DNA of 64,000 bases from Neptunicoccus cionae. GTDB taxonomy: Bacteria; Pseudomonadota; Alphaproteobacteria; Rhodobacterales; Rhodobacteraceae. Location: positions 186,001 through 250,000 of the forward strand of contig NZ_PKOJ01000006.1 of the NCBI RefSeq assembly GCF_002860325.1, read 5' to 3'. The position numbers were made by a program, and so were the translations under genes. The notes beneath the pieces were generated by a model. That model was not told where the DNA came from and searched no databases. It saw nothing but the letters and a program-made list of their open reading frames with translations. Shown here one piece after another: positions 17,088-25,100 of this stretch (positions within the stretch are counted from its first letter, which is position 1; the number at the start of each line of letters is the position of its first letter).

Positions 17088-18077
17088 TCAGGCGTTTACG
17101 TCCACCAGAACGCGGCCCTTTACCTGACCCTTCAGGATGTCCGCACCCAATTGGGGCAGATCGGACAGGGTTGCTGGCTGGATCATCGCTTCAAGCTTGT
17201 CCATCGGCAGGTCTTTGGCCACCCGTTCCCATGCACGCAGGCGGTTGTCATAGGGCTGCATTACACTGTCGATGCCCAGCAGATTGACGCCGCGCAGCAA
17301 GAAAGGGATCACAGTGGCAGGCAGTTTCGCACCGCCAGCCAGACCAACAGCCGCAACAGAGGCGCCGTATTTCATCTGACCCAGCACACGGGCCAGCATC
17401 TCGCCGCCAACCGCGTCAACACAACCGGACCATGTTTCCCCTTCAAGCGGACGTTTGGTGGTCTCGTTCAACTCGCCCCGCGGAACGATTTGCGTAGCAC
17501 CAAGGGATTTCAGGTAGTCTTCGGTTTCAGGCCGCCCCGTCACGGCAGCAACCTCATAGCCGAGATTGGCGAGGATCGCCGTTGCAACAGAGCCCACACC
17601 ACCGGCAGCGCCCGTTACCAGCACCGGACCGTTGCCCGGCTTCAGACCGTGATCTTCCAGCGCCATAACAGACAGCATCGCCGTGAAGCCTGCGGTGCCG
17701 ACCGCCATCGCCTGTTTTGCGTCCAGACCCTGTGGCAATGGCACCAGCCAGTCCGCCTTGACGCGGGCTTTTTGAGAATAGCCGCCCCAATGGGCCTCAC
17801 CCACGCGCCAGCCGGTCAGAACAACCTTGTCGCCGGCCTTGTAGCGCGGATCATCCGAGGATTCCACGGTACCGGCGAAGTCAATGCCCGGCACATGGGG
17901 GTAATTGCGCACAAGCCCACCGCCCGGCCCGATGCACAATCCGTCCTTGTAGTTCACAGTGGAATATTCCACCGCAACGGTAACTTCACCTTCGGGCAGA
18001 CGGTCTTCGCCAATCTGCTGTACAGAGGCAGAGGTTTTACCCTCGTCGTCTTTTTCCACGATCAGTGCGTTAAACAT
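17088..18077 (-). CDS. acuI: Acrylyl-CoA reductase (NADPH), AcuI type
   Basis: A 329-residue medium-chain dehydrogenase/reductase of the YhdH/AcuI group that reduces acryloyl-CoA to propionyl-CoA, a step of DMSP breakdown and acrylate detoxification. The NADPH-binding glycine motif GAAGGVGS is at 156-163, with VNYKDGL (41-47) and the family stretch HVPGIDFAGTVE (61-72). No zinc ligands are present, as expected. It starts 13 bases after dmdA. In Ruegeria pomeroyi acuI also follows dmdA. Its product, propionyl-CoA, feeds the carboxylase encoded by pccB in this same window. The ATG 18077 has GGAGAG upstream. Confidence 0.92.
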   Translation of the reverse strand: MFNALIVEKDDEGKTSASVQQIGEDRLPEGEVTVAVEYSTVNYKDGLCIGPGGGLVRNYPHVPGIDFAGTVESSDDPRYKAGDKVVLTGWRVGEAHWGGYSQKARVKADWLVPLPQGLDAKQAMAVGTAGFTAMLSVMALEDHGLKPGNGPVLVTGAAGGVGSVATAILANLGYEVAAVTGRPETEDYLKSLGATQIVPRGELNETTKRPLEGETWSGCVDAVGGEMLARVLGQMKYGASVAAVGLAGGAKLPATVIPFLLRGVNLLGIDSVMQPYDNRLRAWERVAKDLPMDKLEAMIQPATLSDLPQLGADILKGQVKGRVLVDVNA

Positions 18078-18090
18078 ATTATTCTCTCCT

Positions 18091-19194
18091 CTAATTCCAG
18101 AAACTTTCCAGAACGGTTGCATCACGCATCCCGTCCGGTGTCTGAACGCGCAGCGCAGTGCCCGCGTCCCAATGGGTCATGCGCACCATTGCGATGGCCA
18201 CGTTCGTATCAAAATCGGGCGACCATGCCGCAGAGGACACCCGCCCGACCCTTTTCTCTCCGGCCAGCAGCGGCCACCAGCGGTCACACCCCGGCACCGC
18301 AGCGCCCTCAATCGCTACGGGGCGGATCTGTTGCACAGGCCCCTCTTTGGCCACGCGCAGCAGCGCATCACGACCAATACAGCCGATGGCATCATGGGTA
18401 TCGCAGAAACGCCCCAACCCGCATTCATGGGGGGTGTTGTCATCCGTCATGTCATTGCCATAGGACAGCAGACCGCTCTCGATCCGCTCTATCAGATTGG
18501 GGCATCCGGCGTGCACGTCCAGATCGCGCCCCGCCTCCATCAGCGCATTCCAGAGAGGCATACCGATGTCACTACCTTCGACGTAAATTTCATAGCCGCC
18601 CTGTTTGGAATATCCCGACCGCGCCACGACCAGCTTGCGACCCTGAAATTCGAACAAGCCATAACGGAAGAAGCGCACATCCTTGACGCTGTCCCCGAAC
18701 ACCCGCGCCATCAACTCGTCGGATTTCGGCCCCTGAATCGCCAGTGGCGATACATCCGGCTCGTCCACGAGCACGTCAAGCCGCCAGCCGTTGGCAATGC
18801 CTTTAACCCAATACAAAAGATCGCTGTCGGCGATGGAGATCCACCAGCGGTCCTCGGCCAGTTTCACCGCCACCGGATCATTCAGCATGCCGCCGGTTTC
18901 ATCCACGATCGGCACATAAAAACACTGGCCTTCTTTCATGGTGCGCAGGTCGCGGGGCGTCAGCATCTGCATCAGGCGCGCCGCATCCGGCCCGCGCAGT
19001 TCCACCTGCCGTTCACAAGCAACATCCCAGACTTGAACCGCGGATTTCAAGTGGTGGTAATCCTCTGTGACCGAGCGGAACACCGTAGGCAACAACATGT
19101 GGTTGTAGATCGTATAGGCTTTGACGCCGGCAGCTTCGACACCTTCGGAAAACGGTGTACGGCGCAGGCGACGGGATTGGGACAACAGGGCCAT
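18091..19194 (-). CDS. dmdA: Dimethylsulfoniopropionate demethylase
   Basis: A tetrahydrofolate-dependent enzyme (367 aa) that removes a methyl group from DMSP, giving methylmercaptopropionate. It is a GcvT-fold protein. Where true GcvT (also in this window) has FDVSHMG, this one has VWDVACERQV (55-64), diagnostic of DmdA. The stretches RRTPFSEGVEAAGVKAYT, SYGNDM and WSPDFDTNVAIAMV also match R. pomeroyi DmdA from memory. The ATG overlaps the stop of the upstream DinB gene (TGATG), so translation is probably coupled. It is the fourth gene of the operon that ends with acuI. Confidence 0.95.
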   Translation of the reverse strand: MALLSQSRRLRRTPFSEGVEAAGVKAYTIYNHMLLPTVFRSVTEDYHHLKSAVQVWDVACERQVELRGPDAARLMQMLTPRDLRTMKEGQCFYVPIVDETGGMLNDPVAVKLAEDRWWISIADSDLLYWVKGIANGWRLDVLVDEPDVSPLAIQGPKSDELMARVFGDSVKDVRFFRYGLFEFQGRKLVVARSGYSKQGGYEIYVEGSDIGMPLWNALMEAGRDLDVHAGCPNLIERIESGLLSYGNDMTDDNTPHECGLGRFCDTHDAIGCIGRDALLRVAKEGPVQQIRPVAIEGAAVPGCDRWWPLLAGEKRVGRVSSAAWSPDFDTNVAIAMVRMTHWDAGTALRVQTPDGMRDATVLESFWN

Positions 19195-19700
19195 CAGACA
19201 GACTCCATAAAGACCAGATCCGTATCGGCAGTTTTCACACCGGCTTGGGTCAGCATGGCATGAACCTGACCCCGATGGTGGGTCTGGTGGTTGAACACAT
19301 GGGTATAGATTAGGGATTTGGGTTGCGAGATATCCGATTGTTTCAAACCGGAGAACCACGTGATGTCGCCGGACAAATCGCTGTCAGACAGGCCCTCAGC
19401 CCAATCCACAATACGCTGGTCCGTCAGATTGCGCTGCTCGCAAAAGCTGTCCCACTCCTTGTGGAACTCGGTGCTTTGCGCACCCGGCACAGTGGGGGCC
19501 GCCCCGCCGTCAAAGCGGGACATCCAGAGCATGTCTGCCCAGAGAATATGACACAGCGTGGCGCTGATAGATCCGAAGAACGCACCGCGTTCCTGCTGCC
19601 GTACGGCATCCGTCAAACCGGCAGCGGCCGGGATCATCCAACCGTTCTGCCATTTGTTATAGCGCGCCATCATGCGCAGCCAGTCCGCTGACCCTGTCAT
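19194..19700 (-). CDS. DinB family protein upstream of dmdA
   Basis: A 168-residue four-helix-bundle protein of the DinB/YfiT superfamily. The metal ligands are recognisable: a His in the second helix (SATLCHILWADMLWMSRF) and the C-terminal cluster FNHQTHHRGQVH. Some members are thiol-dependent S-transferases (bacillithiol, mycothiol) and many are unassigned. Its stop codon overlaps the dmdA start by one base, which ties it closely to DMSP demethylation. A role in handling methylated sulfur compounds is attractive but purely inferred. Confidence 0.88.
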   Translation of the reverse strand: MTGSADWLRMMARYNKWQNGWMIPAAAGLTDAVRQQERGAFFGSISATLCHILWADMLWMSRFDGGAAPTVPGAQSTEFHKEWDSFCEQRNLTDQRIVDWAEGLSDSDLSGDITWFSGLKQSDISQPKSLIYTHVFNHQTHHRGQVHAMLTQAGVKTADTDLVFMESV

Positions 19701-19746
19701 ATCGCTCTCCCGTGCAGGCTTGTCGTTAATAAAGCCCGGTTACAGC

Positions 19747-20418
19747 TTACGGGCCGGACCATTCGATCGGGCAGATTTCAGCGGATTTGCCGCCAAAGTC
19801 CCACGCCCGACCGTGATCTCGCACGCGCGAGCGCAGGCCCACTGCAGCGATGATGTCCGGTCCCATCCAGTATTTGGAGTTCTTGATCACAACGCCCTCA
19901 TCAGGGTTGGCCCCGCCGAGCTGTTCGATCTCGCCGTTGATCTTCTTGCCAATGTTGATCCGGCGACGACGGCCATCGGTTTCAATTTCAACCTTGGTGC
20001 GTTCGGCATGGATTATGGTGCTGACAAGCATGGTGAACAGGCCGGTTGTGCCCCCCGCAGTGCCAGAGAAAATCTTCAGCAAACCTTCATAGGCTTTGTC
20101 TGTGGCGCGGTCGTCCACATAGGCAGCGACCTTCCAGTCGCCTTCCGCCATACGGCCCGGAATATCTGCCAGCAGACCCACGTTCAGCCCGCCGATGTCT
20201 TCGCCCTCAAAGTGGCCTTCATCGATGCGAATGGCCATCCACGCATGGCAGTAGCCTTCGGTCGGCTTGTATTTGCCAAGCGAGACAACACAGGGGCAGA
20301 ATACATCGCAAGAGCAGTTCAGAAACAGCTCTCCTTTGATTTTCCAGTCTGTCGGAACCCGCGTGCGCCGTGTGGGCGGAGCAGGTTGTTCCGCGGCAGT
20401 CGTTGTTTCAGTCGCCAT
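19747..20418 (-). CDS. DUF1326 family protein
   Basis: A 223-residue soluble protein of the DUF1326 family. It carries the characteristic Cys motif CSCDVFCPC (35-43) shortly after the start of the domain, preceded by a Thr/Pro-rich N-terminal tail. The spacing of the three or four cysteines suggests metal or redox chemistry. It starts 14 bases after the DUF2182 stop; the pairing of DUF1326 with DUF2182 is seen in other genomes, so they probably act together. The ATG 20418 has GGGAGG upstream. No biochemical function is known to me. Confidence 0.88.
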   Translation of the reverse strand: MATETTTAAEQPAPPTRRTRVPTDWKIKGELFLNCSCDVFCPCVVSLGKYKPTEGYCHAWMAIRIDEGHFEGEDIGGLNVGLLADIPGRMAEGDWKVAAYVDDRATDKAYEGLLKIFSGTAGGTTGLFTMLVSTIIHAERTKVEIETDGRRRRINIGKKINGEIEQLGGANPDEGVVIKNSKYWMGPDIIAAVGLRSRVRDHGRAWDFGGKSAEICPIEWSGP

Positions 20419-20432
20419 TGTCTGGCCTCCCT

Positions 20433-21206
20433 TTAGTAAAATCCGGCAGCACGACCGGCCAGCGCCAGCCCTGCTACAATCAACAATGCACCGGCAGGGC
20501 GCATCACGTAATGCGCAACCTGCGGTAATTTCTCCAGAACCATCAGAAGGGTCGCAAGCCCCATCCACAACAGGTTCATCGCGCCCCCCGCAAAACCAAG
20601 AGCCATATACCCCCAGCAGCACACCACGCAGTACGCCCCGAGCCCCAGCCCCATGCGCAAGCCGCCTACCCCGCCCGGACGCCAGTTGCCCAGAAAATAC
20701 TGCATCGGTGCGTGGCAGACGCCGTGGCAAACTTCTTTCAGCCATGTGAACTGGAACCAGCCAACTACGACAAGCAATGCAGAAGTCGCCCAGAGCATGG
20801 TGGACTGGCCGAACATATCAAGCCATCCCAACCGCATCAGCCCCGCCTGCAACAAGGCAATACCAAGCGCAAAAGCCACCCAAACAACGAAGTAACCGGT
20901 GATAACACCAAGCCATCCGGCCCAGCTGCCGTTGGCGGATTTTATAAGAGCTTCGTATGTGGTTAACGTGTGAACAAAGGTCGGCCCCATCATGGCCACC
21001 ATCATCACCGCCCACATCGGGACCAGCGCACGCAAGCTGTTCATCGGCGGCATTCCCGCCATATCCATCATCCCCACACGTGCGCCGTACCAGTTCAGCC
21101 CCATTTGCATCGCCATGGAATACATCATCCACCAGGCCAGCAGAATCGCCGCAAAGAATGACAGCCAGAGCGCGGAGCGGATCAGATGATGGGGAAGATT
21201 AAGCAC
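20433..21206 (-). CDS. DUF2182 family predicted metal-binding membrane protein
   Basis: An integral membrane protein of about 257 residues with six or so hydrophobic segments. It is very rich in Met in the first loops (GMMDMAGMPPMN, WAVMMVAMMGP) and has Cys/His in WLKEVCHGVCHAPMQYF and VVCCWGY, which fits its annotation as a predicted metal-binding protein. The start is uncertain: GTG 21206 with AGG upstream gives a compact N-terminus (LNLPHHLIRSALWL); a longer frame up to 21299 would cover the operator. It is the first gene of the operon leading to dmdA. Copper or similar metal handling is suggested by composition only. Confidence 0.82.
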   Translation of the reverse strand: MLNLPHHLIRSALWLSFFAAILLAWWMMYSMAMQMGLNWYGARVGMMDMAGMPPMNSLRALVPMWAVMMVAMMGPTFVHTLTTYEALIKSANGSWAGWLGVITGYFVVWVAFALGIALLQAGLMRLGWLDMFGQSTMLWATSALLVVVGWFQFTWLKEVCHGVCHAPMQYFLGNWRPGGVGGLRMGLGLGAYCVVCCWGYMALGFAGGAMNLLWMGLATLLMVLEKLPQVAHYVMRPAGALLIVAGLALAGRAAGFY

Positions 21207-21286
21207 ATCACACCTGTTGTCGGGATTTGGCCGTCCCACGCTTGTGCAACCGCCGTATTCGGGTACATTGGGTCTACGGGAAAACC

Positions 21287-21332
21287 AAATGTCTGACAAT
21301 TAATTTTTACAAATGTCTGACAATTAATTTTT
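21287..21332. promoter_or_regulatory. Two tandem GntR/FadR-type operators
   Basis: A 22-bp sequence occurs twice without mismatch at 21287-21308 and 21311-21332 (period 24). Each copy contains the 9-bp palindrome TGTCTGACA (21290-21298 and 21314-21322), close to the TNGTNNNACNA consensus of FadR-subfamily GntR regulators. The sites lie between the divergent GntR gene and DUF2182. This supports autoregulation plus control of the dmdA operon. Confidence 0.8.
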
Positions 21333-21364
21333 CCGGAAGGATCACAGCGGATAGCAGGTAGAAT

Positions 21365-22096
21365 ATGAAGTACGAACTGGATCAGGCACAGGAACTTTCT
21401 GCGCAGATTGCACAGGCCATTCGGGATGGCATAATGGAAGGCAGGCTGATCGTAGACCAGCGCCTGCCCTCGGAAAGTGACCTGTGCGAACAGTTTCAGG
21501 TCTCGCGCCCGACAGTGCGTGAAGCCCTGAAACGGCTGGCCGCACAGAACCTGATCCGAACACAGCGCGGCGCATCCGGCGGGGCCTTTGTGAACCGGCT
21601 CAGCTTTGAGGATGCCTACGGGCAGCAGATAACGACCTCTACCCTGCTGTTATCCATGAACGCAGTCAGCTTCGAAACGGCTTGCGAAGCCCGTTTTGCG
21701 CTGGAACGGGCCTGTGTTGCGCTCGCCGCCCAGCGCCGGACACCGGACCAGCTGGCCGCCATGCGGGCCGAGATTCACCGCCAGTCCCAGCCCGGCCTCA
21801 GTGACGAGAGTTTTTGCGCCTCTGATGTAGCGTTCCACCGCGCGCTTGTGGATGCGGCGGGCAATCCGGTGATGTCCTATCAACTTGCAGGCGCGGTCGA
21901 AGCAATTGAACCACTGATGAACATGATCACTTTCACAGCCCGAAAGCGCGAGAAAATTGTCGAACTCCACACTCTGATCGCCGATGCGCTGGAGGCGCGT
22001 GACGCTGCCACAACCGAAGCCGTTCTCGGGCAGTTGGCAGAACATACGCTTGAACTGGCCCGTGAAGTGGCGCGGATGCGCAGTAAGAGCGCGTAA
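21365..22096 (+). CDS. GntR-family regulator, FadR/FCD subfamily
   Basis: A 243-residue repressor-type regulator. Residues about 8-75 are the winged helix-turn-helix (RLPSESDLCEQFQVSRPTVR). Residues about 100-230 form the all-helical FCD ligand domain, with likely metal-binding residues in DVAFHRALVDAAGN and late His residues (LHTLIADAL, AEHTLEL). It is divergent from the DUF2182-DUF1326-DinB-dmdA-acuI operon and has two perfect TGTCTGACA operators in the shared promoter, which makes it the probable local regulator. A GntR gene also adjoins dmdA in R. pomeroyi, as I recall. The ligand (DMSP, acrylate or an acyl-CoA) is unknown. Confidence 0.9.
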   Translation: MKYELDQAQELSAQIAQAIRDGIMEGRLIVDQRLPSESDLCEQFQVSRPTVREALKRLAAQNLIRTQRGASGGAFVNRLSFEDAYGQQITTSTLLLSMNAVSFETACEARFALERACVALAAQRRTPDQLAAMRAEIHRQSQPGLSDESFCASDVAFHRALVDAAGNPVMSYQLAGAVEAIEPLMNMITFTARKREKIVELHTLIADALEARDAATTEAVLGQLAEHTLELAREVARMRSKSA

Positions 22097-22155
22097 CACG
22101 ATCAGAACCGCAGGAAATCTCCGGAACGGTTCATCACGTTTTCTGCTACTTGAAC

Positions 22156-22186
22156 GGGCACTCCTTCAACTGGGATGCGAGTGCCC
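22156..22186. terminator. Inverted repeat between convergent genes
   Basis: Arms GGGCACTC (22156-22163) and GAGTGCCC (22179-22186) with a 15-base loop separate the GntR gene from the convergent large RTX gene. There is no T-rich tail, so it is a weak terminator candidate. Confidence 0.4.
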
Positions 22187-22193
22187 TTCGCTC

Positions 22194-25100
22194 TCAAAGG
22201 ATAAAGTCTCCGCTGTTCAATCCGGAGAAACCGGCGAGAACGAACTTCATATCCGCCACCCCATCCGCGTCCGCATCGATCTGGACAATAGTATCTCCGC
22301 CGACCTTCAGAAAATTCACCTCTTTCGCGGTTCCGGTAAAACCGGATTTTCCCAAGAAGGCAAAACTGCCATCCAGACCGGAGAGGTCAATCAAATCGCG
22401 GCCGGTTCCGAAATCGGTAATCTTGTCCAGCTTGGAATTTGTCGTGTCGGTTGTACTGTTAAAGGCAAACACATCGGCGCCTTTCCCACCCACCATCACA
22501 TCGCGGCCTTGCCCGCCTGTCAGGATGTCATTGCCGGTACCTCCGTGCAGCTTGTCATCCCCTTTCCCGCCGGCCAGCATGTCGGCACCGCCCTTCCCTG
22601 CAAGCACGTCGCGACCTTTGTCTCCCCGCAGCAGGTCCGAACCTTTGGCGCCGACCATGTCATCCCGGCCACCCCCGCCCCGCAGCAGATCGTTACCGTT
22701 GCCGCCGTTCAAACTGTCATCTCCTCCATTCCCGAGGAGCGCATCCTTACCACCACGTCCCAGCAGAACATCCGGGCCACCTTTGCCAAAGATTTCATTC
22801 CCCCTGAAATCGCCGGTATAGCGATCGGCAAAGCGACTGCCGATGATATCGTCTATTCCGGTCAGCATATCCCCTTCCAGATACGTGCTGTCCGTGTCAC
22901 CGTTACGCATGTCATAGAACACCCCGGTCTCGAAAGCCGTGAAATCAAGCGTATCCTTGCGTCCTGCACTGCCATCATAGGACTGAACCCCTTCTGCGAG
23001 CCACAGGTCCAGAACGGCATTGCCGGTGCCTCCGATTACTTTCTCTATATCTTCAAACACGCCGCGCACCTCTGCGCCGAGCGTGTTTTGCAGCCTGATC
23101 TGGAAGGCGCCGGATTCCGGATCGTCCAGATCCGGCAGAACCCGTGTCAGATCGGCAGCTTCATTTGCAAAGGAGTGGCCGGTTTCCAGAATATCCTGCG
23201 GCGTCAGGGAGACCCCTTCATAAATCCGCGCCTCGCTGGTGCCGGTATCCTGCCACACCGGAACATCGGCACGTAGGACCGCTTGATAGGATTGTGTTGC
23301 AAAGGTCAGCCAGACCGTGCCGGAATTTGCCCCCAGTTCGAGACTGTCTTCACCGGCCCCACCATAAAGAATGTTGTTCCCCCCATCGAGACTGAAGATG
23401 TCGTCGCCGTTTCCGCCATAGGCGGTATCATTGCCAAGACCGACATTCAGGATGTCATCGCCGCCTGCTCCATAAAGCAGATCATCCCCTGCGCCGCCGT
23501 TTAGTCCGTTGCTTTCCGCCGAACCTGTAATCGTGTCGCCGAGATTGGTGCCAGTCACGTTTTCAATCTCAAAAAGCCGGTCTGTGCCATGGGCGCCGGT
23601 GACAGTCCCATCTGCCAGATTGGCGACGATTGCACCGAAGTTGGCAGCCATGACAGCACCGGATTCAGTGTCAGGTACGGCCGTATCATAAGAGGCCGTA
23701 TCCCGCCCTGTCCCGCCATAGAGCGTATCATTTCCACCGCCGCCGTGCAGCAGGTCCTCTCCCGCGCCCCCGTAAAGAAGGTCCTGACCCGCGCCACCGA
23801 ACAATTCGTCGTTCCCACCACGCCCGTCGAGAAGGTCCGCCCCGTTCAGCCCGACAAAGCGTTCTGAACCTTCGGTCCCAAAGAACCTGTCGCTACGGCT
23901 GGCGTAGTCGTTGCCGATCAGTTCCTCGAATCCGGATACAGTGGCTGTGATTTCATTGCTGCCGCCTTCTGCCGAAACTGTTCCGGCCTCCAGATCGACA
24001 TTCACGGTCCGCGGTGCTGTGGAATGACTGCTGAGATCGAATTGCAGACGGTCATATCCTGTGCCTCCCGCAAGTTCGCCGCGAAAGCGCTGAACCTGAA
24101 GCAGATCATCATCCGCGCCACCGTCGACCGTCATATCATTGCCGCTCCCGCCGGACCCGACAATCATGGTGTCCTTACCTGCGCCCCCGAACAGAAAGCC
24201 GAAATCCCGCAAGCGCATGTAGTCGTCACCAGTACCTCCATAGAGTTCACCGAAGGTTGACCCGTCAGTCGAAGGATCACGGATCAGGATATCATTCCCG
24301 CCACCGCCATAGATCGTCATCCGGTCGTCACCAAGTAATTGTACTTCATCAGCAAGATCCCCGAGATAAAGTCGTTCGATCCCGTCTAATGTGCCGCTAA
24401 ACAGTTGGGACGCGTAGGTTTCTGCCAAATCGTCCTCGACCCCCAACTCGCTGCTTTCCGAAGCATCAAAACCGCGGAAACTGGACCCGATGGCACCAAC
24501 TTTACGCAGATAAAACCGGACCTCATCCAACGTTCGGGTATCCAGCGTGTCATAACCACCGCCGCCGTCAAAATTGGTGCTGTTGTAAATGGCATCCGGC
24601 AAGGTCAGTTGAATCAGGTCATCCCCGTCGCCACCAGCGACCAGTGGCGCGCCGTTGGAGAACAAAACGTCGTCCCCCGCGCCGCCGTCGATCTGGACGC
24701 TCATATTATCCGGGTTGGAGGCTCCGTAAAGCGTGTCGGACTCTGACCCGCCGGTCACTTTTGATATATTCACAAATATATCGGTTGCCAGAACACTGCC
24801 ATCTTCGTCCAGACGTTCTACACGTCCTTCGCCCCCGTAAATCCGAAGGCTCCCGGTATCCGGCTGCGGATCGACCCGCTCGAACGAGCCGAACCGCAAG
24901 TCTTCCGGCGAATAGGTCAGCCAGTCGCTGCCCTCTCCTCCGTCGAAGAAATCGCCAAGCCCGTCTTCAGGCGTGCCACCCCCAACCAGTTGGTCAAAAT
25001 GGGCCCCTCCGAACAGGCTGTCCTGCCCCAGGCCGCCAACCAGAACGTCCTTGCCATCGCCGCCGAATATCTGGTCGTTGCCGTTTCGACCGTCAATGTA

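Noticed and set aside
18091-19194. A second glycine-cleavage T protein
   Set aside because: It has the GcvT fold, but the FDVSHMG signature is replaced by WDVACERQ and it is followed by acuI, which points to DmdA.
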